A stretch of 55,641 bases of DNA from an uncultured Saprospiraceae bacterium. GTDB taxonomy: Bacteria > Bacteroidota > Bacteroidia > Chitinophagales > Saprospiraceae. A program made the position numbers and the translations under genes. Under the pieces are notes generated by a model. It saw only the letters and a program-made list of their open reading frames with translations. It searched no databases and was not told the origin of the DNA. The DNA is taken from positions 1-55,641 of the forward strand of contig CALHAM010000029.1 in assembly GCA_937934275.1 (NCBI GenBank). Reading direction: 5' to 3'. This document shows positions 1-7,931 of the stretch, in pieces (position 1 is the first letter of the stretch; the number at the start of each line of letters is the position of its first letter).

Positions 1-453
1 GTTCGTTCGCTCGACGGCCAACCGGTTCCGATGGAGCGCTTTCGGGGAAAGAAGATCGTCGTGCTCAATGTCGCCTCCAAGTGCGGCTATACGCCGCAGT
101 ATGCCGACTGGGAAAAATTTTACCGAGAGCATCAAGAGCGCGTAGTCGTGTTGGGCTTTCCCTGCAACGACTTCCTCGGCCAGGAGCCAGGCTCAGCAGA
201 AGAGATCGCCGAGTTTTGCCAGAAAAATTATGGCGTTACCTTTCCGATGTTTGAGAAAGTACACGTCAAGGGCGATGACAAGGCACCTATTTATCGGTGG
301 CTGACCGACCCACAACAGAACGGCTGGAACAGTCAGGAGCCGACGTGGAACTTTTGCAAATATTTGCTCAATGAGAAAGGAGAATTAACACACTTTTTCG
401 GCTCTAAGGTGAAGCCAGACAGCCCAGAATTTATGAGCGCATTAGGGCTTTAA
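1..453 (+). CDS. Glutathione peroxidase, 5'-truncated by the window edge
   Basis: Thiol peroxidase of the glutathione peroxidase family, reducing H2O2 and lipid hydroperoxides. The frame is open from base 1 and encodes family-like residues (VRSLDGQPVP) before the ATG at 31, so that ATG is internal and the true start lies outside the window. Numbering from that Met: peroxidatic Cys18 in NVASKCGYT, Gln51 in FLGQEPG and Trp106-Asn107 in WNFCK complete the catalytic set. It is a Cys, not a selenocysteine, enzyme. Bacterial members usually use thioredoxin rather than glutathione; that is family knowledge. The stop overlaps the stop of the convergent next gene by four bases. Confidence 0.93.
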   Translation, partial: VRSLDGQPVPMERFRGKKIVVLNVASKCGYTPQYADWEKFYREHQERVVVLGFPCNDFLGQEPGSAEEIAEFCQKNYGVTFPMFEKVHVKGDDKAPIYRWLTDPQQNGWNSQEPTWNFCKYLLNEKGELTHFFGSKVKPDSPEFMSALGL

Positions 454-1391
454 GAGCGGCCCGGTGAAGTAGGCATTTGCTGCGGTATTCGATTCGGGTA
501 GTCGGTGATGATGCCGTCTACACCGATACTTATGAGGCGAAGCATAGCGTCGGTATCGTTCACCGTCCAGGGGATGAGTTTCATGCCCTTCTGGCGGCAG
601 AAGCGCAGGGTAGAGGGTTTCACAAGGGCATAGTAAGGGCTGTAAATGGCGGGTGTAAAGCCTAATAGCTCGATATTTCTAGCGGGTGAGAGGAGGTTTT
701 CCACCAGAAGAGCGAGGGTTAGTTCGGAGTTAAGGACCCGCACGGCGCGCAGAGCGCGCGGGTCAAAGGATTGCACCGTGCAAGTACCCTGCAAACCAAG
801 GGCTTCTATCTCCTCGACCACTAAACGAGCGAAAGTATCTACCGGCGGAGTGCGGATACCGTCCCATTCGGGGCGGCTTTTAATCTCGATGTTCCAGCGC
901 ACAGTTCGGGTTGGGTAGGCCGCGCGCACGGCCTCGACCACTTCGCGCAAAGTGGGCTTGTACGTCGGCTGAGGGGTTTGTTCGGGAAAGCGCGGGTGCT
1001 GCAAGCTACCGCAATCGTAGGCGCGTATCTCAGCAGCCGTTAATCGGTACAGCAGCAGCCCTTCCGCCTCACCAGATGGTATGCGGTTGCCGTCGGGCTG
1101 CAGGCAAATGTTGGGGTTAAACCACGGCTCGTGGCTCACGATAAGTTGGCCATCTTTCGATACAGCCAAGTCAAGCTCCAACGTAGTTATCTGTGGAAAC
1201 TCCAGCGCGCGCAAAAAACCCGGCACGCTGTTTTCGGGAGCTAAACCGCGCGCTCCGCGGTGGCCTTGCCAATCAAAAGAAGGAGGTATCACCGAAGACT
1301 TTTTCTCGAAAGATTTGCAAGAAAAAAGCAAGAGAGCTGCCCACAAAAAGGGCCCAATTTTAAAAAGCACGTTTAGCAAACTCATAGACAA
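450..1391 (-). CDS. Glycerophosphodiester phosphodiesterase, lipoprotein
   Basis: GDPD-family enzyme, predicted to hydrolyse glycerophosphodiesters to glycerol-3-phosphate and an alcohol. The N-terminus is a lipoprotein signal with lipobox LFSC (Cys25), so it should be anchored in the envelope facing the periplasm. Catalytic and metal residues are visible: HRGARGLAPENS (His44, Arg45), ELDL (Glu72, Asp74) and SHEPW (His87). The C-terminal WTVN and DGIITDYP segments are typical of the TIM barrel's end. Length (313 aa) is normal. It converges on the peroxidase gene with overlapping stop codons. Physiological substrate unknown. Confidence 0.93.
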   Translation of the reverse strand: MSMSLLNVLFKIGPFLWAALLLFSCKSFEKKSSVIPPSFDWQGHRGARGLAPENSVPGFLRALEFPQITTLELDLAVSKDGQLIVSHEPWFNPNICLQPDGNRIPSGEAEGLLLYRLTAAEIRAYDCGSLQHPRFPEQTPQPTYKPTLREVVEAVRAAYPTRTVRWNIEIKSRPEWDGIRTPPVDTFARLVVEEIEALGLQGTCTVQSFDPRALRAVRVLNSELTLALLVENLLSPARNIELLGFTPAIYSPYYALVKPSTLRFCRQKGMKLIPWTVNDTDAMLRLISIGVDGIITDYPNRIPQQMPTSPGRS

Positions 1392-1504
1392 TACCGTTTC
1401 TTTGAGCGCCTCTTGGCGCCCTTCAAAGGTAGGGGCAACAACCGCCCGACACAGATTAAATATTCGTAACTGCTAAGTTCATTTGGCTTAATAACACATT
1501 TTTT

Positions 1505-1819
1505 ATGCTCGACGTTAGACAATTCCTTCTTGACCTACCCAACCGCGTTAATTCGGAGGACATCCGAAACGACCAGGCTACGTTCCACTTCGACATCGCC
1601 GATGCCGGCCAGTTTACCATCCGCCTGCAGAACGGTCAGATCAGCGTCAGTGAGGGCCTCTTAGGCGAGGCCAACTCGTCGGTAAAAACCTCTGCTGAGG
1701 CTTTTGCTAAGATTTTAGCGGGCGATCTAAATCCCATGATGGCCATGATGAGCGGCAAACTCTCCGTGCGCAACCCCGGCGAATTGCTCAAATACGCCAA
1801 GATGTTCGGCCTGATGTAG
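1505..1819 (+). CDS. SCP2 sterol-binding domain protein
   Basis: Small (104 aa) single-domain protein resembling the SCP-2 sterol transfer family: an N-terminal helix, a strand pair (ATFHFDIADAGQFTIRLQNGQISV) written here only for its alternating pattern, and the family-typical stretch AEAFAKILAGDLNPMMAMMSGKL followed by a C-terminal amphipathic helix. No signal peptide, so cytoplasmic. Such stand-alone SCP2 proteins are thought to bind lipids or fatty acyl-CoA; no ligand can be deduced. It is transcribed alone, converging on the S4-domain gene downstream. Confidence 0.8.
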   Translation: MLDVRQFLLDLPNRVNSEDIRNDQATFHFDIADAGQFTIRLQNGQISVSEGLLGEANSSVKTSAEAFAKILAGDLNPMMAMMSGKLSVRNPGELLKYAKMFGLM

Positions 1820-1847
1820 GCAATCGTTCGAAGCACTCGTTCGGCCA

Positions 1848-2258
1848 TTAGTCGTATTCGTCGTTCCAGTAGACGGTGCTTTCTTTGAATTCATCGAGCT
1901 CGCGGCGCTCTTTTTTAGTAGGTCGCCCAGCTCCCTTTTCGCGTTTTTCGGCGCTGCCAGAGGTATTTAAAAACCAAGCTTGATACTTGTTTTTTTCCTC
2001 TGCTGGGGTGATGTCTTCGTAACACGTAACAGCGATGGGCGCACCTACGCGCTTTTCGATAAGCTGCAGTACGCGGTATTGAAAGTGGAAACCCTCCTTG
2101 CGCACCGTGAGCACATCGCCCTCGCTAATAAGGTGTGAAGGCTTGAGCGGCTCGCCACCCAAGCGTACGCGCCCGCTCTTGCAGGCATCGATGGCCAGCG
2201 TGCGAGTTTTAAAAATGCGAACACTCCACAGCCATTTGTCCACACGGACTTTTGTCAT
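1848..2258 (-). CDS. hslR: S4-domain RNA-binding protein, Hsp15/HslR type
   Basis: Heat-shock protein 15-like protein. The S4 RNA-binding fold spans about residues 4-60 (VRVDKWLWSVRIFKTRT, then SGRVRLGG and SEGDVL), followed by a basic C-terminal tail (GRPTKKERRELDEF) characteristic of the family. In E. coli Hsp15 binds stalled 50S subunits carrying nascent chains and returns them to use. 136 aa matches the family. A TATTTTTG promoter element lies 30-37 bases upstream of the ATG. Cytoplasmic; monocistronic. Confidence 0.88.
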   Translation of the reverse strand: MTKVRVDKWLWSVRIFKTRTLAIDACKSGRVRLGGEPLKPSHLISEGDVLTVRKEGFHFQYRVLQLIEKRVGAPIAVTCYEDITPAEEKNKYQAWFLNTSGSAEKREKGAGRPTKKERRELDEFKESTVYWNDEYD

Positions 2259-2287
2259 AAAGCATTGGAATTGGCCTTTTAAGTCGG

Positions 2288-2295
2288 CAAAAATA
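2288..2295 (-). promoter_or_regulatory. Bacteroidota-type -7 element TATTTTTG for the S4-domain gene
   Basis: Matches TAnnTTTG, the -7 box used by the Bacteroidota primary sigma factor, 30-37 bases before the ATG. No clear -33 TTTG partner is seen, so the call rests on motif, position and orientation. Confidence 0.4.
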
Positions 2296-2398
2296 CGCGC
2301 GAGATGGACGCTTTTCCACGCCCTAAGTTCGCTTTTTCCTCATTTAAGGGTGGATAACTTAACGCAGGGCAAGCGAGAGCGATTGCTGTGCGGCGACC

Positions 2399-2406
2399 TA
2401 TCTTTG
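2399..2406 (+). promoter_or_regulatory. -7 element TATCTTTG for the metal-dependent hydrolase gene
   Basis: TAnnTTTG match ending 26 bases before the chosen ATG at 2433. Its position supports that ATG over the upstream in-frame GTG at 2388, which would lie upstream of the promoter box. No -33 element recognised. Confidence 0.45.
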
Positions 2407-2432
2407 CTAAGTTTTTGAAAAAAGGTTTTTCC

Positions 2433-3119
2433 ATGAAAGTCACCTATCTTGGACATTCGTGCTTTGTCGTGGAGGCTGGCGGCAAGCGCCTATTGTTCGA
2501 CCCCTTCGTATCGGGCAACCCGCTGGCGGCAAACATCCGCGTACAAGATATTCGCTGCGACTATGTATTGCTTACCCACGCACACAGCGACCACGTGGCA
2601 GATGTAGAGGCAGTCATGGCGCACAACCCTAAAGCTGTTATTGTGGGCATTTGGGAAATTTATGCCCACTACAGTGCTAAAGGCTACTCGGCGCACCCTA
2701 TGAATAAGGGAGGGTGGTGGTCGTTCGATTTTGGGCGTTTGAAAATGGTTAACGCCGTACACAGCAGCAGTTTCTCCGATGGCACTTACGGCGGCGAACC
2801 TGTGGGTTTTGTGCTGGATACCCTTGACGGCGTTCTTTACGTGGCGGGGGATACGGCACTGACGATGGATATGCAACTCATCCCGCGCACTTGTCCACCG
2901 CTGACAGCGGCTATTTTGCCCATTGGCTCCAATTTCACGATGGATTACCAGGACGCTATATTGGCCAGCGACTTTATCTCGTGCAATCACATCATCGGCT
3001 GTCACTTTGACACCTTCGGCTTCATCAAAATTGACCACGAAAAGGCCAAAGCAGCCTTCGCCGAAAGGGGCAAACAACTGCATTTGCTTGCTATTGGCGA
3101 AACCCTTCATATCTCTTGA
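2433..3119 (+). CDS. Metallo-beta-lactamase-fold metal-dependent hydrolase (UPF0173)
   Basis: Cytoplasmic metallo-hydrolase of the UPF0173/YtkL group. The start at 2433 was chosen because the protein then opens with MKVTYLGHSC, the family N-terminus, after an A-rich ribosome-binding stretch and the putative promoter at 2399; an upstream GTG at 2388 is less likely. The HxHxDH zinc motif is at residues 49-54 (HAHSDH), with further ligands suggested by AGDTAL and GCHFDT. 228 aa equals the family length. Natural substrate unknown. No operon partner: parA begins about 140 bases downstream. Confidence 0.92.
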   Translation: MKVTYLGHSCFVVEAGGKRLLFDPFVSGNPLAANIRVQDIRCDYVLLTHAHSDHVADVEAVMAHNPKAVIVGIWEIYAHYSAKGYSAHPMNKGGWWSFDFGRLKMVNAVHSSSFSDGTYGGEPVGFVLDTLDGVLYVAGDTALTMDMQLIPRTCPPLTAAILPIGSNFTMDYQDAILASDFISCNHIIGCHFDTFGFIKIDHEKAKAAFAERGKQLHLLAIGETLHIS

Positions 3120-3257
3120 CGCAGCCCAGCGGGCCGAGCTTGCCATCCCTCCGAATGGGCTTGGCGGCTCTCATGGCTAATAGGGCCGCAATGGTGCAAA
3201 CCGCTTAAAAACTCTTTGCCCTTCAGCGCCTTTATGGCAGAAGAAAAACAGCTCACC

Positions 3258-4028
3258 ATGGGAAAAATCATCACGATAGCAAATCAGAAAGGTGGCGTAG
3301 GCAAAACGACTACTGCCATCAATTTGGCCGCTTCTTTGGCTATTTTGGAAAAGCGCGTGTTGCTCATTGACGCCGATCCTCAGGCCAATGCCTCCTCGGG
3401 GGTGGGTGTTATCACCGACGAAAACAGCGTCGGGCTGTATGACTGCATGGTCGGCGGCATTGACCCGCGCTCGGCCGTTGTCGCTACTGAAACGCCCAAC
3501 TTGTGGCTTTTACCCTCGAGCATCAACTTGGTGGGCGCCGATGTAGAACTGGTTAGCCGCCCCAAACGCGAGTACATTTTGCGCGACATCGTGCACCAAG
3601 TGCGCGACGAATACGACTTCATCTTCATTGACTGCTTGCCATCGTTGGGCCTCATCACCGTAAACGCGCTAGTGGCCGCCGATACGGTGCTCATCCCGGT
3701 ACAGTGCGAAATGTTTTCTTTTGAAGGCTTGGCCAAGCTAAAGAACACCATTGCCCTGGTAAAACAGGGCTACAACCCTAATTTGAAAGTGGAGGGGCTT
3801 CTCATCTCCATGTACGATAGCCGCCTGCGCTTGGCCAATGCGATTGTAGAGGAGGTGCGCAACAGCAGTACGGACTACGTCTTTGAAACCATCATCCACC
3901 GCAATGCCCGAGTGGCTGAGGCGCCCATGCAACACGTGCCTGTAGCGCTGTACGACATCAGTAGTAAGGGCGCGGTCAACTTTTTCAATTTAGCAAACGA
4001 ATTTTTGCGGCGCAATGCCGCTAACTAA
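3258..4028 (+). CDS. parA: Chromosome-partitioning ATPase ParA (Soj)
   Basis: Walker-type ATPase that, with ParB-parS, segregates replicated origins. The deviant Walker A motif KGGVGKTT is at residues 11-18 and the switch segment FIDCLPSLG follows. The C-terminus [13 protein letters not shown] is typical of chromosomal ParA. The open frame extends upstream to TTG 3216 and ATG 3234; ATG 3258 is chosen because [10 protein letters not shown] is the conserved N-terminus (256 aa). The stop codon shares one base with the parB start (TAATG), so the pair should be co-translated. Candidate parS sites lie about 33 kb away at 36.6 and 37.6 kb. Confidence 0.95.
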   Translation: MGKIITIANQKGGVGKTTTAINLAASLAILEKRVLLIDADPQANASSGVGVITDENSVGLYDCMVGGIDPRSAVVATETPNLWLLPSSINLVGADVELVSRPKREYILRDIVHQVRDEYDFIFIDCLPSLGLITVNALVAADTVLIPVQCEMFSFEGLAKLKNTIALVKQGYNPNLKVEGLLISMYDSRLRLANAIVEEVRNSSTDYVFETIIHRNARVAEAPMQHVPVALYDISSKGAVNFFNLANEFLRRNAAN

Positions 4029-4948
4029 TGGCCACCATGTCGAAAAAATTGAGCAGGACAGACTTCGGCAAAGGCATTCGGGCTTTGTTGGCCAATCCAG
4101 CAGAATTGGAGCAAGCCGTTCAGGAAAATCCTCAAGCCGTCGTGCGCGAGTTAACGCACAGCGTAGCCTTGCTGCCCATTGAACAAATCGAGGCCAACCC
4201 TTTCCAGCCGCGAACGGAATTTGACCAGGAAGCCCTTCAAGAGCTGGCCGACAGTATTCGAGTCCACGGCCTCATCCAGCCCATTACCGTCCGCCGCCTA
4301 CACGACCGCGCTTACCAGCTCATCTCCGGCGAGCGCCGCTTCCGCGCGAGCCAAATGGCTGGCCTACGGGAAATACCCGCCTACGTCCGCATTGCCGACG
4401 ATCAGCAAATGCTCGAAATGGCGCTCATCGAAAACATTCAGCGCCAAGACCTGAATGCTATCGAAATCGCCATCTCTTACCAGCGCCTCAAAGAAGAGTG
4501 CAACCTCACCGACGAGCAGCTCTCCGAGCGCGTAGGCAAACAGCGCAGCACCATTACCAACTACTTGCGGTTGCTCAAACTGCCGGTAGACATCCAGCAA
4601 GCCATTAAAAACGGCTCTATTAGCATGGGCCATGCCCGAGCTTTGGCCGGAGTAAGCGATATTGCTTTTCAGCTCTCGCTTTTGCGTCAAATTTTGCAAG
4701 ACGATCTCTCTGTACGCGCCGTCGAAGACATCATTGCCCGCCACCAGGCCGAGCGCCTAGGCCCAAAAAAGCGCGCTGAAAAACGCCTGCCCGACGCGCT
4801 GCGCCATATCCAGGACCGCTTCAGTGCTTTCTTTGGCACTAAAGTAGACCTCAAACGCAATGAGCGAGGCAAGGGGCAAATTGTCATCAAATTTGATAAC
4901 GACGCTGAACTGAACCGCATCCTCGACATCCTTGACCAAAAAGACTAA
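4028..4948 (+). CDS. parB: Chromosome-partitioning CTPase ParB (Spo0J)
   Basis: DNA-binding CTP-dependent clamp that loads at parS and spreads along the origin region. The N-terminal CTP-binding domain carries GERRFRAS (101-108) and ENIQR (135-139). The helix-turn-helix region follows (LSERVGKQRSTITNYLRLL), then a C-terminal dimerisation domain ending IVIKFDNDAELNRIL. 306 aa is normal. The N-terminal 45 residues form the expected ParA-interacting extension (FGKGIRALL). ATG 4028 overlaps the parA stop by one base. No gene follows on this strand for 316 bases. Confidence 0.95.
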   Translation: MATMSKKLSRTDFGKGIRALLANPAELEQAVQENPQAVVRELTHSVALLPIEQIEANPFQPRTEFDQEALQELADSIRVHGLIQPITVRRLHDRAYQLISGERRFRASQMAGLREIPAYVRIADDQQMLEMALIENIQRQDLNAIEIAISYQRLKEECNLTDEQLSERVGKQRSTITNYLRLLKLPVDIQQAIKNGSISMGHARALAGVSDIAFQLSLLRQILQDDLSVRAVEDIIARHQAERLGPKKRAEKRLPDALRHIQDRFSAFFGTKVDLKRNERGKGQIVIKFDNDAELNRILDILDQKD

Positions 4949-5062
4949 AAACTGCATTTGTTAAACCTCTCCCTCCGAAAATCAAATCTTTTGCGCTCCA
5001 CAGGCATACCTCCCCGACACCCATGAGGAAGTTGGACGGTGGCTGATGCTATCCGAAACGAC

Positions 5063-5089
5063 TAGCAGCCCCCTCCTAGGGGGCTGCTA
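5063..5089 (+). terminator. GC-rich perfect hairpin downstream of parB
   Basis: Arms tagcagccccc (5063-5073) and gggggctgcta (5079-5089) pair over 11 bases around the loop TCCTA. It lies 115 bases after the parB stop and about 175 before the next start. No U-tract follows on either strand, so it may be a terminator without a tail, or part of the structured leader of the next operon. Confidence 0.45.
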
Positions 5090-5100
5090 TGGGCAAGCCA

Positions 5101-5166
5101 AAGAACGCAGGGCGCAAAACGAGTGAGCCATCAGCGCATCGAAGCTTTCTCTTTCGATGCGTTCTT
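5101..5166 (+). promoter_or_regulatory. Mutually exclusive stem-loops in the leader of the LVIVD/ECF operon
   Basis: Two pairings compete. cgcatcgaa (5135-5143) pairs with ttcgatgcg (5153-5161) around a 9-base loop. aagaacgc (5101-5108) pairs with gcgttctt (5159-5166). They share 5159-5161, so both cannot form fully together. The arrangement resembles a switchable leader or attenuator, about 100 bases before the ATG at 5265. Function is inference; no known riboswitch class was recognised. Confidence 0.35.
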
Positions 5167-5264
5167 CCAACCTTTCGATCCTGCGCAGCTGTCTAAGAGA
5201 GCAAAGACACTTTGCTACGGAGCCGCCTAAGGCCTTACGTTCACCTCTCTTCCCTCTCTTGCCC

Positions 5265-6521
5265 ATGCGACTTTCCTGCCTATTTCTCGTCTGCACCTTG
5301 CTCAGCAGCGGCGCTCTGCTGCTCAGCGGCTGCCTGCGCGACCAATGCCAAAGCACCCTCACTTATGTGCGCTTTGACCCCATCTACGCGATGCCCGAGG
5401 ATTTTCGAAACACGACCGTCAAGGCTGAGGCGCCACGCCCATTGCGAAAACCCGGTAAGATCTACTTCATGGGCAATTACTTGCTCATCAACGAGCGAAA
5501 CGAAGGCATCCACGTTTTTGACAACAGCGACCCTTACCGCCCAATACCCGTAGTGTTTTGGAAAATTCCGGGCAACGTAGACATGGCCATGCGCGGTCAC
5601 TATCTGTACGCCGACCAATACGTAGACCTACTGGCCTTAGACGTCAGCGACGTGCATCAGCCAAAAACCATTTGCCGAAGACAAGACGTTTTTTCGCTAC
5701 TGGGCTACAGGCCGGGCAAGGGGTATTTTGTTGGCTACCAGGAGACCCAAATCACCGAAACAATTGACTGCGAAAACCCCAACTATGGGAAAGAGTGGTA
5801 CTGGTGTGGCGACTACTCCGTCGCCATAAAAGAGACCTCCCTACCAGGAGCCATCGGCAATGGTTCTTTACCTACCGGAATTGCCGGCTCCTTCGCTCGA
5901 TTTGGCCAATGGGGTGACTACCTTTATTGCGTGGACAACCAGCGGTTGCACAGCTTCTCCACGGCTAACCCTGCTTGCCCCGCTCTGCTGCAAAGCCAAC
6001 ACGTTGGCTGGAACATCGAAACCATCTTCCCTTGGAAAAATCGCCTCTTCATTGGCTCCAACAATGCCGTACACATCTTTCAGCTGAGCAACCCCACCTT
6101 GCCGACGCGCGAAGCGACATTTTCGCACACTACCGGCTGCGACCCTGTGGTGTGCGACGAAGAAAACGCCTATGTAACCCTGCATGCGGGGACGAGCTGC
6201 AACGGCACGCTCAACCAACTGGATGTTTTGGATATTCGCTACCTCCCGCACGTATCGCTGGTGCGCACTTACCCGATGACAAAACCTCTGGGGCTGGCCG
6301 TAACGCCCCACCTGCTTTTCCTGTGCGACGACGGGCTGAAAATTTTTGACAAAACCAACCCCAAAGAACTAAAGCTGTTAAACCATGTGCGCGACCTCGA
6401 TACCTATGACGTTATTGCCCTGACACCGAAACATCTGCTGGTCATCGGGCGAGAGGGCTTTTTTCAGTACGACGTCAGCGATCCGCACCATCCGCGCCTC
6501 ATGAGCTGCATTCGGCGATAA
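5265..6521 (+). CDS. LVIVD-repeat beta-propeller lipoprotein
   Basis: Envelope lipoprotein of 418 aa. ATG 5265 is chosen over the open upstream frame (from 5157) because it starts a lipoprotein signal with lipobox LSGC (Cys23). The rest consists of repeated strands of LVIVD type, each with a LLIN/LYAD hydrophobic strand followed by a VFDNSDPYRP, ALDVSDVHQP, VLDIRYLPH or FDKTNPKEL turn, which predicts a beta-propeller. Many Cys residues lie in the central part (CENPNYG, WYWCGDY). Function of the family is unknown. It appears to head an operon: the next start is 15 bases downstream, then an ECF sigma factor. Confidence 0.85.
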   Translation: MRLSCLFLVCTLLSSGALLLSGCLRDQCQSTLTYVRFDPIYAMPEDFRNTTVKAEAPRPLRKPGKIYFMGNYLLINERNEGIHVFDNSDPYRPIPVVFWKIPGNVDMAMRGHYLYADQYVDLLALDVSDVHQPKTICRRQDVFSLLGYRPGKGYFVGYQETQITETIDCENPNYGKEWYWCGDYSVAIKETSLPGAIGNGSLPTGIAGSFARFGQWGDYLYCVDNQRLHSFSTANPACPALLQSQHVGWNIETIFPWKNRLFIGSNNAVHIFQLSNPTLPTREATFSHTTGCDPVVCDEENAYVTLHAGTSCNGTLNQLDVLDIRYLPHVSLVRTYPMTKPLGLAVTPHLLFLCDDGLKIFDKTNPKELKLLNHVRDLDTYDVIALTPKHLLVIGREGFFQYDVSDPHHPRLMSCIRR

Positions 6522-6536
6522 ATAAGTGCTCCAAAC

Positions 6537-7305
6537 ATGAGGAACAAAAAAAAAGTACTGCTCACTTCTTATCCTCACCCTACTGGCTTCGTCGCTGTGG
6601 AGCCAGGGAACCTCACCGTCGAGATGTGACGCCGTACGGCTACGCGATGGTATCGTGCTGCGCGGCCAGCTCGTGGCCACCAAGGCCAGCGGAGAGGTAT
6701 TGGTCTTACGCACCGATGCTGGCCAGGAGCTGGACATCGCCCTCAGCCAGGTGAAGCGCATTCACCAGTACTGCGCTGGGCCGCTCCCTTACGAATTTAA
6801 GGAACGCGGTTGGTATCACCACTCGCGGCTGGGCTTTTTGCCCGGTCAGCTCTACACTGGCCAAATGACTCTCGGCCTTCAGGTGCAGCACAGCAGCGGC
6901 TGGATGTTTCATCGCCTATTGGGTGTAGGCGTCGGCATAGGGGTTGATTTCTTCGATTTTTACAACCATCAGCCGCCGGTACTTCCGCTTTTTGCCGAAG
7001 TGCGCAGCTACTTGCTGCCGCATCGTCTTTCACCTTTTGTGGTTGTAGGGTCAGGCATAAGTTTTTGCGTCAATCAGAAACGAGGAGACCAAAGCGGATG
7101 GGAACTTGGGCATTGCCGCGGCGGACCCATGGCTCAGTTGTTGGTTGGTTATCGTTTGGGCAATCGCCTCACCCTAAACACCGGCGTGCGCTGGCAGCGC
7201 TTGAGCAGCGGGAGGCCGTCTTGGGTCGGCTGGGGAGCTAACGGCCAACAGCATTGGCAAATCACGAACTGGCGCTTCGTGCTTAACGCAGGTCTGTTAC
7301 TTTAG
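6537..7305 (+). pseudogene. Outer-membrane beta-barrel protein with frameshift in an A9 tract
   Basis: The ATG at 6537 opens MRNKKK, then a run of nine A (6546-6554) leads into a frame that stops at 6627-6629. The frame ending at 7305 has no start codon before GTG 6655, yet upstream of it encodes a good signal peptide (KKKYCSLLILTLLASSLWSQ). Removing one A joins the two into a continuous protein of about 255 aa. The mature part has a small strand-rich domain (LRDGIVLRGQLVATKASG) and then alternating strands like a small outer-membrane barrel. It may be phase-variable, a recent pseudogene or a homopolymer read error. It sits between the LVIVD lipoprotein and the ECF sigma factor (27-base gap). 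Confidence 0.7.
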
Positions 7306-7332
7306 CAAGCTCATTTACAGGCAAAAGAGCGG

Positions 7333-7890
7333 ATGATTTTTCGCAAAAAGAAGCACTACACCGATGCTGAACTGGTAGAGGGTTGCGCGCGCAACGACCG
7401 GCGTGCTCAGGAAGCCTTTTATCGGCGATTTTCTCCGGCAATGATCCGCCTTTGCCTGCGCTACACCAGTGACCAGGAAACAGCTCTCGCCATCGTTAAC
7501 CAGGGTTTTTTGCGGGCGTTTCAAAAAATCCACACCTATGCCTTCCGAGGTAGCCTCGAAGGATGGGTACGCCGACTGGTATACTGCGCCATGGCCGACC
7601 ACTTCCGTCGCTCAGCTCGCTACAGTCATTTTTTAGTGTTAGAGGACCAAGAAGACCTCGAAACCCTATCTCCAGACGCTCCCTTTGACGAAGCACATTT
7701 GCTCAAGCTCATCGAAGCCTTGCCTGAAAACGCCCAAACCGTTTTTCGCCTTTATACCATAGAGGGCTACAGCCATGCTGAAATTGCTGAAAAGTTGTGC
7801 ATCAGCGAAGGCACTTCGAAGTGGTACCTCTCCATTGCCCGCCAGCGCTTGCGCGAATGGCTAGCTGCTGAACAGCGCGTACGCAGCTGA
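7333..7890 (+). CDS. ECF-family RNA polymerase sigma factor
   Basis: Alternative sigma factor of the extracytoplasmic-function type, 185 aa. Region 2 covers about residues 25-95 (AQEAFYRRFSPAMIRLCLRY, FRGSLEGWVRRLV), with the linker rich in acidic residues. Region 4 is about 125-178 (ALPENAQTVFRLYTIEGYS, HAEIAEKLCISEGTSKWYL), a helix-turn-helix for -35 recognition. It follows the barrel gene by 27 bases and precedes a membrane-anchored barrel-like protein by 41 bases. That neighbour is the likely regulator, since no classical FecR-type anti-sigma factor is present. Target promoters are not known. Confidence 0.92.
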   Translation: MIFRKKKHYTDAELVEGCARNDRRAQEAFYRRFSPAMIRLCLRYTSDQETALAIVNQGFLRAFQKIHTYAFRGSLEGWVRRLVYCAMADHFRRSARYSHFLVLEDQEDLETLSPDAPFDEAHLLKLIEALPENAQTVFRLYTIEGYSHAEIAEKLCISEGTSKWYLSIARQRLREWLAAEQRVRS

Positions 7891-7931
7891 ATGAAAGCTG
7901 TTGATGCGCTGCCCCATTCACTTAACTGCGC

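Noticed and set aside
31-453. Glutathione peroxidase starting at ATG 31
   Set aside because: The frame is open and family-like upstream to base 1, so the ATG is internal and the gene is cut by the window edge.
2490-3146. Long minus-strand frame (218 codons) opposite the UPF0173 gene
   Set aside because: Shadow of a well-supported metallo-hydrolase; composition only.
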